Origin: Acholoe squamosa | Lineage: Eukaryota > Annelida > Polychaeta > Phyllodocida > Polynoidae | Length of the DNA: 64,000 nt | Direction of reading: 5' to 3' | Assembly: GCA_949317995.1 (NCBI GenBank) | Contig: OX439038.1 | Coordinates: 58,734,813 to 58,798,812, forward strand | Part shown: positions 12,384 through 25,000 of the stretch, one piece after another | Layout of the letters: the number at the start of each line of letters is the position of its first letter | Numbering within the stretch: position 1 is the first letter of the stretch | Made by a program: the position numbers and the translations under genes | The notes under the pieces: generated by a model | Seen by the model: the letters and a program-made list of their open reading frames with translations, nothing else | What the model was told of the DNA's origin: nothing | Database searches by the model: none

Positions 12384-13545
12384 GGTGCAGTCAGTAGTTT
12401 ATACTTGCAAGCATACGAATTCTATAAGGGCCCAATTGAACATATCTATACTATATTGAACAGTACCAAGATACTGCATAATTATGCTAATTATGCAAAT
12501 AATATGCGCGGATATGGAAAGTTTGGTATCAATCTGGGGTGTTTCGTCCCCCTAAAGAACATGCCCCCCTAAATAATTTGTTTCGGAAAAGAATAAGCGA
12601 AATAATTTTTTTAACTAGCGGCCTCTTCTGCCTGAGCCGGTCCACCTGCGCCCTACCTCCAGCCAAAACCTATCTGTTTTAAGTGTCAGCGGCGAAAAAG
12701 GGCAGGTTTGAGGAAGGAATGGATCGAAATAAAGAGTTTTTAGGGACGCTGGGGCAGACGCCTGTCCAGGCACTGGCAGAGAGGACCAAGAACTGGCAGT
12801 TTTACAAATAAAATCATAACTCCCTTTATAATAGGAGTTTCCCATAGTGTGACCCATAGATTAAGGGTAGGTCGAGCTGGCGAGCGTCATAGCGGTCTTT
12901 ATTTTCAAATCTGCACAATGGGAACAAAGTTATAATTTTAGCGATGTTTTGAGGGCATTGATGAAAGAATGATACAGACCTGTTCTCGGACAAATCTTTG
13001 TCGAAACCTCAACTAGGTGTCAGTAGTTTATACTTGCAATATGAATTCTATGAGAGACCAATGGAATATATCTATATTATATTGAACAGTACCAAGATAC
13101 TGCATAATTATGCTAATTATGCAAATAATATGCGTGGATATGGAATGTTTGGTATCAATCTGGGGTGTTTTATCCCCCTAAAGAACATGCCCCCCTAAAA
13201 AATTTGTTCCGGAAAAGAATAAGCTGAATAATTTTTTTAACTAGCGGCCTTTTCGTCCTGAGCCGGTCCACCTGCACCCTACCTCCAGCCAAAACCTATC
13301 TGTTTTAAGTGTCAGCGGCAAAAAAGGGCAGGTTTGAGGAAGGAATGGATCGAAATAGAGGGGGGGTTACATGCCAGTGCAGGACTGGCAAAAGGGGGTG
13401 CAGGGGGTAGTCAAAAACCTCTAATAGGAGTTTTCCCATAGTGTGACCTATGATTTAAGGGTATTTCGAGCTGGCGATCATCATGGCGATATTTATTTTC
13501 AAATCTGCACAATGGGAACAAAGTTATCAATAATTTTAGCGATGT
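12384..13545. repeat. Tandem duplication, about 0.6 kb, two copies
   Basis: Block 12384-12960 is repeated at 13017-13545 with about 90 percent visible identity. Landmarks are 'cagtagtttatacttgcaa', 'taattatgcaaataatatgc' and 'gtcagcggcgaaaaagggca'. Both copies have the same short open frames, which look non-coding. The sequence 13546-13860 shows nothing recognisable. Confidence 0.75.
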
Positions 13546-13886
13546 TTTGACGGTATTAATGATACCATAGGCTTAGATATTGATGTTTTAAAGCTATGAC
13601 ATCACAAAAATGGCCATAACTTTCCACGAAATCGTCGTAGGAAAAAAATTCAAACAGCTATGGACTCCTCTGGAAAATCGTCATGGTCTGGGCATGATGC
13701 ACCAATTTGACCAATTACACCAACTTAGTTGACATTATGATGTTTTGAGGCTATTAGAACTTTGTTGATACATACTATACTACTCGAATGAGCCAAAAAC
13801 TCATTACTACAGTAATGCTTTGCCGATACACACTATACTACCGACACACTATACTACCGACTGCACACACCATTCAACATGCACAG

Positions 13887-14296
13887 TGTACAGGCTATCA
13901 TCTCGTAGCTCTAGGCGAGTTCTGAGTGGGGAGAGCGGGTTAGATTGGTGCATGGGGACTGGACAGTGTACAGGCTATCATCACGCAGCTCTAGGCGAGT
14001 TCTGAGTGAAGAGGGTGGTTTGGATTGGTGCATGTTGACTGGACAGTGTACATGCTATCATTAAGCAGCTCTAGGCGAGTTTTGAGTGAAGAGGGCGGGT
14101 TGGATTGGTGCATGTTGACTGGACAGTGTACAGGCTATCATTAAGCAGCTCTAGGCGAGTTCTGAGTGGGGAGGGCGGGTTGGATTGGTGCATGTTGACT
14201 GGGCAGTGTACAGGCTATCATCACGTAGCTCTAGGCGAGTTCTGAGTGGGGAGGGCGGGTTGGATTGGTGCATGTTGACTGGGCAGTGTACATGCT
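13887..14296. repeat. Minisatellite, 80-bp unit, five copies
   Basis: Five near-identical 80-bp units, each containing 'agctctaggcgagttctgag' and 'ggattggtgcatgttgactg'. The array ends abruptly at a conserved right flank (14297-14462). Confidence 0.88.
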
Positions 14297-14463
14297 GGGT
14301 AAACTGCCATAACTCGACCATCTATCAGCAGTTATTCAGTGCTATTCAGTACTATTTAGTGCTACAAGAGCAATGGTCGACTCAAGGGTAGTCGGACTGT
14401 CCGATTCCGTGTGCAATCGACCTCCCATGTGAATGCAATGGAAGAGACTAGAGCCTCTTCCAA
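14297..14463 (+). mobile_element. Right end of a Helentron-like element
   Basis: The sequence from CTGGGTAAACTGCCATAACT to the terminal hairpin is repeated at 49934-50090. It ends in a palindrome (GGAAGAGACT/AGCCTCTTCC, two-base loop) followed by AA. In both copies a minisatellite lies directly or nearly upstream. It may be the end of the same element that begins at 10961, with later insertions between, or of a separate copy. Confidence 0.5.
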
Positions 14464-15038
14464 TAAAGATATCTCTATGAGTATGGACGTTCTATATTTT
14501 CTTTTACATCTACGTATTACCCTGGGTATTATTACCTCACCCACTTTGATAGCTCAGGTGGTCGGCCAAATAATGTGTCTATTATGGCTATATTACATGA
14601 AATGACGCGAGCAGTATTGACAATGAACAACCTTCCTGAGAAAAGCATTGATTTACAGCACCCCCCCCCCCATTAGTCACCTATTCTTTGCAAGAACCCA
14701 TCTTTATTTCCATGTAACTCAGCTCAGCATTGGCTCAGGTTAAGATATACATTGTACTTTATCACAACCTGAACGCATATTGTATATACTTATAGCATAT
14801 TTATTTCGTTTGGTCCCTTGTGTAGGTAATTGGCGCTCCACAGCCGCCAGATGTGTCATTGTACAATGCCATTATTTATGTTAAAAACACTTATCTTAGG
14901 TTTTATAAGTAAATTATGCATTTTCATTTTTATTCTGGAGACGGAATTGGCATTGGATGCACAATTAATTCGTTATTCGGTCATTGCCTAATCAGTCCAA
15001 TGTTTGTCCATTGCATAGCATAAGCCTGTATTCAAAAT
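14464..15038. other. Intergenic, 3' flank of the crotonase-fold gene
   Basis: This stretch contains a C9-10 run near 14660. On the minus strand it has AATAAA-type signals (TTTATT near 14800 and 14872) that could end the transcript of the gene at 15039-21704. No gene is seen. Confidence 0.5.
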
Positions 15039-18000
15039 CTACATCTTGGATTTTGTGAGTGCCTTAACATATTCTGCTGACGTACTTGGACCTTTAGCCC
15101 TTTCTATTGTTGCTTCTATAACACGACTATACATGATTTCCTTGTGTTTTCCCAGGGTTTCCCGCATGAAAGGTCCATCGGCTAGCAGGTCCCGTGCAGT
15201 CTGATGCCCCACTCTTTTTAACTCGTGTTCTTCACAAAGGGCACTTGTGATTCCCAGTCGCAGAGTGTCCAGCCCAGTTAAGCGTTTGCCAAATATGACA
15301 GCATCTGTGAGTGCCTGACCTGGAGGAATCTTGGCTCTAGTAAAAGATGGAGAAATGTAAAAGTTATAAGCAAATCAAACTATTTACTCACTGCAGATAA
15401 GATATGAAGCCATTGGCCTGCTTAGTGTTTGGGTCTTCGTCTGAAAACATATCCCTTTTTTATGGGAGACTGTTATGAATAACTTTTCTTAATTACCTAA
15501 TAAGGTCTTTAGTAGTCATAACATAGGCCGGCTCCCATTAGAGTTTACACTCAAATACAGCTCATTTGCATAATATTGGGGTGTTCCTCTCTTTATTGGT
15601 GTTTGTTCCACTCTTCAGTGTAGTCTTAGCAGCAAGCTATAGTTCCTATGCTAGAAGAGTATACCCCTTTTCTGCGCATTATGATTTCATCATGTAACTA
15701 TATTGGTCATTTATTCCCTGCACCCTTTGACCTATCTATATACATAACATTGTAATTGGTCCCTAGGTCGTGTTGCGCAAAGGCACCACTACCAGTAGAT
15801 CAGGTGGTGCATATTTTGGGTATGCTATCCGAACAAGACCTTGGAAAACAGCTATACAGTAACATTCTGAAGGGATCCTAGGACATACTCTGCAAAAGGG
15901 TATAATGTGCACATTTTGGTATAGTATCTGAACAACATCTTGAAAAACAGCTTTTCCTGTTATTTGAGGACAAACTACACCCTTATACAACATCTACTGC
16001 CTCGCCCCCCCCCCAACCACACAAACCCTGTAACACACTTATGGATGGGACTGGAGGGCATATATACAGTGCGTTTAAAGTTGTTTTCTTTTTCAAGGTT
16101 TTTTGTCATCGTCGACTTTCATCCCTTTCTTTCAATACTCACTGGTGCCAACTCACTGTCCTCACTGCAGGCTCACTGCATGTGTCTACTCTCATGGCAA
16201 ACTGGGTCCTATTCTGATGGGAAACTGTGGCTTGTTTATGGGTATGGACCAATAAATTTGACATGGTGACATGGCCATTTCTTAAAGTCGACATGTGACA
16301 TGGGTCTGAGTGACATGAGGCAAAACAATTAGTGACATGACATAGGTGCTTTCTTAAATTCAACATGGGACATGATAGGCTCTTAGAGGTGACATGGGAC
16401 ATGGGGATTTAAGTGACAAGTGCCATGACCATTTTTAAAATCGACATGTGACATGGGGGACCCCCCATCCACACCCCCTTGTTTCATGAGGCTACATATA
16501 TTATTATATAAGTAACACAGCTGGGGGAATGTTTGTAATTTCTATCGTCTCCCCCAATTGTTTACAATTGGACACCCCTAATGTCTTACTTGTTGATGAT
16601 TCTGTCCCTACCTGTGGTTTCACTGCTGGGATATTTGAAGAAAAAATCTTTTGACATTTGTTAGCCCTAAACCTTTTTGTGCCCAGAATTATTTGAAGAA
16701 TTTTACATTATTTTACATTATTTCATGATTGTATCATTTTGCTGATAAGACCTTGTGTTATTTCAATCTTCTTTGATTTGGGCTCGGCATTACATTTTCT
16801 TAATACTCATAACACAGGGAAGACTTTCAGTTAAGGACATGGCATTCCTGGTCAGGTATGGTAACCATAGTTACCAAATCATTCTATTTGCTGTCATTTA
16901 TTGGTATTTGGTCTCTCTTGTGCTATATACACCCATATACCCTGCAATCCTACGACCTTACATAACTTTCAAACCTGATTCTGTCTGTATCTGTTCTGTT
17001 ACACAGGAAACATTATATGTTATAATAGTAAGAATGCATAGCTTATCTTTATGGATATGAACAGTTATTGTAAAATATGATTGGAGTATGGGAAACTCTG
17101 TGTGTGATCTCTCATGATTTTGGTACCTGTCAGATTTTAGCTTCTTGGAGGGTTGAATCACATAGAATGACTGCTCATTTTCAGGTATTGACTCACTGCG
17201 CCTGCCATTCTGGAGATAAAGCCAAATGAATGGTTGTATTGTAATTGGGGGGTCATAAGCATTCCAAAGAGGGTCTAACTTTGCAGATTGGACAAGTAGA
17301 AGTATCTGGAGGGACATTTCTTTCAATATACATGCATTTAAGCCAAAAACCGCGCTTAAATACGCGCTTGGGCACCTAAGGGTTAAGCTTGCAAAATATA
17401 TCGGCTCAAAAGAAAATTTACACATAGGCAGCAAAATATCCCTCTTGTTCATGCATGTGATATCACAAAAGGGTGTTTTCCCTTTATCAATTTGAATTAT
17501 CAATACTGAAATCACCCCTCAAATTGGTGGGTCTGTCAGTTTTTTTTGCGTCACCTAGTACGACTAAATCTTATAATAGTGATCCTACTCACAGCACTAG
17601 CTCCTTGATGTTTCCCTTGAGATGGAGCCCTATGCGGACTTCATTGATGTAGTAAAAACCACGATCCCTCCTCATTATCCTCAGGTCACAGGCCAGTGCA
17701 AACAGAGCACCTCCAGCAGCCGCATGCCCTGATCACAGAATAAGATATAGTGATTTATAGTCAAGGGCGAAAAGAAGAGTCCAGCTTTACCAAGATGTAC
17801 AGACTTCTTTTTTATTTATTAACTATTTTTTTAGATTACATGATTATATCTTACAGGGGGAAGTTCGCTATGGCTGAACATACAAAAACTGACCCACAGC
17901 TTGCTGCTTATCATAATAGGACCCACCTAATATATATATATATATATATATGTCACTCAACTCAATGATATGCAGAGAGCCATGAGTTGGGGAGAGAGTA

Positions 18001-21000
18001 TCAGCCAGAATTGTGTGGAGTATCCTATATTTAGCAGGGTGGTGGCACTGGTTGGGGTAAGGTAGTTGCCTAAGATCAGGCCTTGGACACACTTTTCCTG
18101 AGGGGGCGGGGGGAATCCCACATATTTGGATACCATGTGCAAACGTGACTTCAAGGGAAAGAGTTCTTATCTGAGCCCAATATGGGCCCTGGGCATGACC
18201 CCTACAAGGGCCTTGAATAGGAGTGCTGTTTGCCCAATTCCAGGACATAATATCATATCCATCTTTTACCTGAGATGCAAACTTTACAATAGACAATGTA
18301 AACTTCAGTCTAGGCCATCCATTTGTGTGCAGCAGCATGGGACTTTTAGGCCTGTACATAGTGTGGTACTATATCCATAGATAATTCTGAATAACACTTC
18401 TGGGTTAATAGCATTTGGTGGGTCCCCCTTGATAAGCGATATTTGGCACTTTCTCACAAAATGGGTCCCAAATTCTCAAGTCTTTTACCCATGACAATGG
18501 CACTGAATCAGAGGGTTTGCTTCTGCATAGGAAAACAAGGAGTGACCCCCTGACATACTTTATTTATAGCCAATATTTGTAAGTTAGCAGTGCAGCAGCA
18601 GCTTATTTTTAGCTGCCACCAGGAATAGGACAGGTTAGACCTAGCTGACCTCTTTGTCACAGTCTGGTTAACATACATAGAGTCAGGGATCAGGGTGACC
18701 TTCAAAGTTCAAGTCAGCTATATTTAGCAGGGTGGTGGCACTGGTCATGAACCTGCCTCAGATGAGGTCTTGGCCAGCATTCACCAAGGGTACAGTAAAA
18801 CATCCTCAATAGAAGCTTTTATTAATAGGAGGTATTGCTAATAGGCACCAGATTTTCTTGTCCTAGCTTTTTCTGTAATAAGCTGACATTGTATTTAGTG
18901 GGCTACATAGCCTACTCTCTTCCATAAGGACACTTTGACTGTAGGGAGGAAGTTGTATGAACCTAAAATGCTCCATATAACAAAAGTTCTATTGTATGTG
19001 CAAGTGGATATATTTAGCACAGATCTCACTTGCAAAGACTACCCCACTGAAACCCATGGGCACACACATGCCTGTTATATATAGCCAGGGTCTGTGTAGC
19101 TTGCAGGCAAACCCCAACCTCATTCTACCATCTGATTTATTGGGAGTGGTCATTACTAGGGCTGGATATATTTTCTAAAGTTATTGAGGTATTCACATCA
19201 CAAGCCTGTTACTGAGCCTCCTCCCTCATAAACTTAGCCTTTATCCACTTGTACACACCTATCCTGGCTTTCACAAATCCTTTAGGCTCTAAACAATAGC
19301 ATAAAGTAGTGTTTCATTTCCTCAAAACTATGCCCAAAAATTGGCCCTTTTTCACAAACTTCATCACATTTTATACCTTTATAAAATGAGGATGATAACA
19401 AGATTTTTACTCTCTGACTAAACAGTATCAAACAAGAACACCTGTTTTTTGGCTGCTTTAAGGTCTAATAGTCCAAGAGCCCAGGCACTTCTATTTTTGT
19501 TTTGGGTACCAAAAGGTATGATGGCAGTTTCCTACATAAAAAAGTCTTACAAATTCAGATCTGGACGCCTTACAAAAATCCGGTGGTGCGTTTTCACGCT
19601 ATACAAGCTTCAAGTAGGTCACCATCATTTTCCACAGAAAAGATAATTTTTCATTACAACTTCAATGTTCTTAGTATTTGTTCTTCAAAGGGTTATCTAA
19701 ACCCATAATTTCAAGGGGCAAGGTTCTATTTTTGATGTTTTTTTTGTATTCATGAAATCATGTCCATCCCAAATTCCAAGATGGCCACCCTTACATTATC
19801 ATTTTAGATGAAGTACTTCAATACAAAACTCATAATAATGTCCAGTGTTTACTCATGTTTTTTTTATATGACTATATCCATTTCCTCTGAAACAGATGCA
19901 GTGTCAGTAATATGAATTATCATACCTCAGTGTTGAAAAAAACAAATGGAATCCTACTGAACAGTCAGTGGTCAGTCGTTTTATAAACCTCCCCAGCCGG
20001 GAGAGTGATGCGGGCAGGGACAGTGGGGCTCTTAACATCTGGGCCATAGAGAATGAGGGAGAAATTTCTCAAAATTACAAAATCATTGAAAGGTTAGAAG
20101 AAAAAATGAAAAGAATAATCGAAAAAACAAACAGGAATTTTTAAACATGAGGAGGTGTAGAAAAATACAGCCAATTTAGTAAAAGAAATAACTCATTTAA
20201 GAAAAATTGAGAGATTTGTAAACCAGGGGCCAGAAGTAGGAGGCCTCAATTAGACCCTTATCTTATCTCTTATCTCCAATCTTGTCAAAACTACTCGCGA
20301 CTGACCACTAACTGTGAATGCATCATTTATCAACATTGGCTCCAAACACTCTACCTATGTAGTGTGGAACAATCATTTATATTCTCACTTGCTAATTTTG
20401 GCTGCATCTATTAGGTGTATGCCTGGTACTAGAATAGACCAGGCTCTGGGTGCCTCTATTCATCCATGACTGAAACTGCAAATTACACAACTCTAACTCA
20501 GGTAGACGGCAAACTTTAGATGGATGGTCAAGGGCCTCCCTACTGACCCATGGATGACCTAGTTATACTTTGGAGACCTCTGTTGAATAATTCAAAATAC
20601 CAATGCTACCAATATTCTTATTGTTATTAGCTACATGTTTACATTCTGAGCCCGTTACCTACAACTACCAAAAGGTCCCCAGCAAAAGGTTCTGTTCAGT
20701 GTGGTGCATATAGTCTGACTTTCTAAATATAGCATGCTTTGTTTAGGTGGGTGTGAAATGGGCCAGGCTCTGTGTGCCTCCATTCATCCTCAGTTACAAA
20801 ATATGAGATGGTTATGCCCCCTCTCACACATCTTTGGCTGAGGCCCCACCCCCTATGCTAGAGACATCTGTTGTGTCCTATTGGTATTGTAAGACTAGGT
20901 CCCAGTGGCAACAGGAGTCTCTCCCTTTAATACCCCACGTACAACAGGGATTTTTTCCAGTTTTATCCTCGCGTCTGACATGTAAGGTATAACTGCATCA

Positions 21001-21704
21001 AATTTGTTTAAGTCCAAAAGTCTGACATACCATTAATTACTGCAACTGTAGGCATGGGGAAGGTTACCATGCGTGTGATAAGTTTGACAAAGGATCCCAG
21101 AAAGTGGAGCAGCTCATCTGACTGCCCTGTCTTCCCCAGGTACTGTATCCAGGGGAGGTCCAAACCCGAGGAGAAAAACCTCCCCTCGCCCATCACCACC
21201 AGTGCATGCACATCAGGGTTACTGAAGTGAAAACATTGCAGTGAAAAGAATCAATGTACAGAGTTCTCACAGATAAATACAACAACATGTACATGTACAT
21301 ATTGCAAATTAGTCAAACAGGTTTCCTTTGTCTCCAATCATACAATAACAGTGTATATTTAATTAAAGGGATCATACATTCAATACAAAACCACTTCAAT
21401 ACCATCTTTCTATTTATGTTTTTATTTTAATTATCTATTGTTTGAAACTTATCAATGCATATTTTCTTTGTCCTCTTAGCTAGAAAGAGTTGGTTCCTTT
21501 GTTAGTTTTTCACACCACCAACAGGTGTCCTTACCTGAGTACTTTATCTAGGGCTGCATTGATCCTTCCCACTGTGGTGGTGTTAAACCTGTTCTGTTCA
21601 CCATTCCTCATGGTTAGTGTAGCAACATGGTCCACCACTGCCAAATCCACAGTCCCTGCATGGCCATAGCCCAGTCGCATATCATCAGGGACAGATGCAG
21701 ACAT
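15039..21704 (-). CDS. Peroxisomal enoyl-CoA delta-isomerase/hydratase family protein (four exons)
   Basis: The gene is complete: 21704-21535, 21221-21031, 17728-17593 and 15336-15039 join in phase to 264 residues. All introns are GT-AG (phases 2, 1, 2). The product has the crotonase fold. The first oxyanion-hole segment is GEGRFFSSGLDL (from about residue 67); the second is NGHAAAGG, continuing LFALACDLRIM. The Glu of YINEVRIGL sits where delta-3,delta-2-enoyl-CoA isomerases have their catalytic Glu. The C-terminus is Ser-Lys-Met, a peroxisomal PTS1-type signal, and there is no N-terminal mitochondrial presequence. Best relatives by eye are the small single-domain peroxisomal ECI proteins of plants and invertebrates. 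The likely role is double-bond isomerisation in peroxisomal oxidation of unsaturated fatty acids; hydratase activity is possible. The start ATG at 21702-21704 gives a compact N-terminus. Confidence 0.87.
16255..16470. repeat. GACATGG-type repeat block in intron 3 of the crotonase-fold gene
   Basis: Degenerate units combine 'gacatgtgacatgg', 'tcttaaa' and 'tcgacatg' and end in 'gaccccccatc'. The same ingredients fill the interior of the TIR element at 6655-6994, so this is probably a copy that has lost recognisable ends. Confidence 0.6.
16668..17386. mobile_element. TTAACC-ended inverted-repeat element, copy 2
   Basis: About 0.72 kb inside intron 3 of the crotonase-fold gene. The start (AACCTTTTTGTGCCCAGA) and the end (reverse reading TTAACCCTTAGGTGCCCAAG) are inverted copies. 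It shares internal segments with 9122-10148. Open frames here have no recognisable product. Confidence 0.6.
17729..21030 (-). other. Intron 2 of the crotonase-fold gene
   Basis: A 3.3 kb intron containing a (TA)n run near 17931-17951 and two short copies of 'tatttagcagggtggtggca' (near 18029 and 18719). Otherwise it is unstructured, and I see no exon in it. Confidence 0.6.
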
Positions 21705-23157
21705 TGTTGGTTATTGTGGAGGGTTGGGCGAAGGGAAATGGGACTCTGCTGGTGAGGGAGTGTATATACCGCTGCCAATATCTAGACCATGGCCAAGGGT
21801 CAAGGGTTTGGGTTAGTGTATTATTGGGCCTAGTGTTTAGCTGCTAGGAGCAAGGCATGTGCTGCTACCTTGTGGTGATTGGGAGAAATAGATATTTTTC
21901 TAGACTAGACAGTTTCAAGAATACCTACTTGGCAGTAAAAACGTTTTTCAGGTTTCCGAGTTACAACCCCCAAAAACAGAACTTGTGTCTTTTTTGCCAA
22001 GTTTGTGAGTTGAATTAAGAGAGTCTAAGTTAATTGGGATAGTGCCCCCCCCTTCCAGCAAAAAAAAAAGAGAAAGAAATCGTACATTACTATGATTTGT
22101 ATTTAGAGGCGTGCACCATGTATGAATCTATATAATGATGGAAAAATTATTAATTGCCATTGTCTTATAGTGTAGGTCTTTAATCAAGTAATCCACGGCT
22201 CCTCCGATCGCCAAGAAAAAAAGACACAATGTGACATGGAAAGAAGAGACGTCCATTCTGTCTTTAATAGGTGGCGGTTGGGTTAGAGACGGGGTAGATG
22301 TATTCTTAGATTGTAGTTTACTGCAAATGTCCTTGGAGCATCTTGGAGCGTAATCCAAATGGTGGAAGTGGGCGTGTCGTGTCAACACTTTGGCAGTGCA
22401 ACGCCCACTATTCTCTACACCCTCCCCCTCACCCCCACCCCATCTACACCACTACCATTCATCTGCTTCTCCCAGCCTCTCTACACACCCACCCACGTAT
22501 GCATGCTTCTTATGACGTCATTGGTGTGTTAATGAATACATATACTCTAATGACGTGTTAAGAGATGTTATTATGTGCGTCTATATAATTATGAGTCTGA
22601 CTATCCAAATGTCACCCTTGGAGAATTTCTGCACCCCCCCCCCCCCGGCCATAGTTTCTAGGCGAGGATGGCCTCGAGATGCACCTTTTAGAATATAGCT
22701 AAACGCAGGGTGCGCCTTATAGGCGGGGAACTTCGGAAGTATGATATTCAATTTACCAGGCAGTACATGTACTAAACTGCTCAAAATAAAAAGATGGTCG
22801 TTCCTTATTTGCGAGCTATTCACTGAAAAATGGTACCGTTTTACCTCTTTAGTGTTACGTCAAAAAAATTGTCAGACAGATCGTGTTGTTCCTAAGATGA
22901 ATGCCGATAAAAAAAAGTATAAAGTGCACCCCACCTATGAGACACGCTCATCAAGTCCCTCACCCAAAATCTTTTTGTTGCCACTTAAATACTGCTCTAC
23001 AATTCAATATCCTCACGTAAAAGGCGCACTTCAAACTTTGGATGTAAAGTGAACAATGGGGCCATCCTCGGGTATAAGCCATGCCTTACTGACGCAGGGT
23101 TTACATAGCATGTAGTGGACTTTTTACTTTGACAGCAAAGCTCAAACCTATGATACC

Positions 23158-23430
23158 AGCTAGCCATTTCTCAAACGCTACGATCCTACCCCTCTCCCTC
23201 CAATTTCAACCACCCCTACGATCCAGTCCAATCGTAGTGATTGACCCTTGGTGATTATGTATTACCTACGATTGCCTATTCAAATGCATGCCCTTTACCT
23301 CTATATCTGCATCAGTCATAGTGATTGACCCTGTACAATCAAGAATTACCTTCCGATCCAGGCCAGGTCAGTACCATTTGAGGGTGCTCAAAACTTAGCT
23401 TCTGAGAAATGACTTCCAGATATGGTGACT
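23158..23430 (-). repeat. Dispersed repeat, inverted relative to 36778-37055
   Basis: The block is the reverse complement of 36778-37055. Shared landmarks are 'tagccatttctcaaacgct', 'atccagtccaatcgtagtga' and 'cctggccaggtcagtac'-like ends. It is about 270 bp with no coding capacity and is probably a non-autonomous transposon family. Confidence 0.7.
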
Positions 23431-24960
23431 GTGATAGGCCGTAAGTCCTTTCATTTTGTCATAAAGAAGGTTAAGCTGAGACAGCAAGCTGCGATGGCTT
23501 TTTAGTAACTTATTTTCAATTGACTATCTATTCCTAACATGGATTAAGAAAACCTAAGTCCCAGGGAAATCATGGAGAGCCTATGTCTTGAAAATCATAT
23601 TGATAAATCTTTTGAGCATGGCCACATCCCTGTGGGAAAGGAAGAAGCCGCTGTCAGTTATCTGTTATAAATTGTGCAGTACTACCCCACTGTCTCTAAT
23701 TATGGGGTTACTACATGACACATTGAAATTTATCATTAAACATGTTAAAGATGACATGACCCCACGGTTATCATGTTACACGGAGAGCTTCAACTCATCA
23801 TACAGGCTATGTGATCTAGGGCGAGGAGAGGGGCCACTTGATAATGTGTATTTTACCCTCTGCCCACGAGTTTACTGCTTCCTCGTGGGAATGAGATCAA
23901 CAAAAGAGCGTTTCATAGTATACCATGGATTAGGGAGTTTAGAACTCCTCTATTATTGATACTCAATAGGAAAGCACTGACATGCATGGATAGCTTTGCC
24001 AATGGCTGGATGGTCACATTGTGGAATCAGGACATCATTGAGGTCTTTAAGCCTATTATGCCACCTGTTAACAATTTATAATACAGACGTATAGGCAGAA
24101 AACCCCTCCCATTCATTTCTGGCTGTTGGTACATTGCACTATTCACTTTATTGGTATTGCTCTATTGCTGAGCAAAACCCCCTCCCCTCCCATCGCCGTC
24201 CCACTCTATTCGCTTTGAGGGGGTGGAGAGTTGAAAGGACGAAAAGGGTTGAATACAGCAGGGGTGAGAGGTCAGTGGGTGGTGGGGGCGGCGTTTCACA
24301 ATAGGGTGAAACGTCAACAAGGGTTAAGGGTTCCTTTCAGCTGTGTTTTAACACGGTTGTTTATTAGTTTGGTTATGCATCAGGTGGGACCTTTATGGAT
24401 GCAACTATATACAAGTATTCCATGAGATAATAATTTTATTCTTGGCGGTAAGCATAAAGCAACACAATGTCAGGTCCTTCACGTTTATTGACTTGTTGGC
24501 TTTAATCCTTGGACATTTGACTTTAATTTTTACTGTTTGTGGATAGTACATGTACCATTATCACAGAGTTTATGGTGTAAGACAAAACACTTTGACATCC
24601 AGTGGAATATTTCGTCATAAACTGGCTTGAGTTGAATGAGTAAAACAGAACCTATATTCTGTTTTGGTTTTGGTTTGTTTGTTTTGTGTGTGTGTTTTTT
24701 GTTTTTTGTTGTTGTTTTTTTTAATTATCATTTTTATTACTTCCTTTAAGAGCGATTATTCCTGACTTGAGTAATTCGGGGGTGCTCCCTGTGAGCCCAT
24801 CCCACACAACCGACCCCCGCAGCCCTCCTCCTCTCCCACCTCCCACACACACCTGCACCCGACCTGCACCTCCAGAGCCCCCCCCCCTCCACCCCCAATA
24901 GCACCTGCTCTAACTGAGACTGTTACGACATGGGAGCCGCCTCCACCCACATAGCGCCCC

Positions 24961-24965
24961 CCCCC

Positions 24966-25000
<35 letters not shown>
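24961..25000. repeat. C-run followed by (CA)n microsatellite
   Basis: About nine C followed by roughly 16 CA dinucleotides. The surrounding 24800-24960 is strongly C-rich on the + strand. Confidence 0.95.

Noticed and set aside
16958..17515. 185-codon minus-strand open frame
   Set aside because: It spans the TTAACC-ended element and its border, has no recognisable motif, and the partner element at 9122 does not preserve the frame.
17868..18359. 163-codon minus-strand open frame
   Set aside because: It runs through a (TA)n microsatellite and an intron of the crotonase-fold gene, with no homology visible.
22128..22388. Minus-strand frame with a hydrophobic segment (VTLCLFFLAIGGAVDYL) upstream of the crotonase-fold gene
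   Set aside because: It could be a small membrane protein, but there are no homologues I recognise and no supporting splice context, so it is not annotated as a gene.
23588..23959. 123-codon + strand frame
   Set aside because: No motif, unremarkable composition and no splice or promoter signals.
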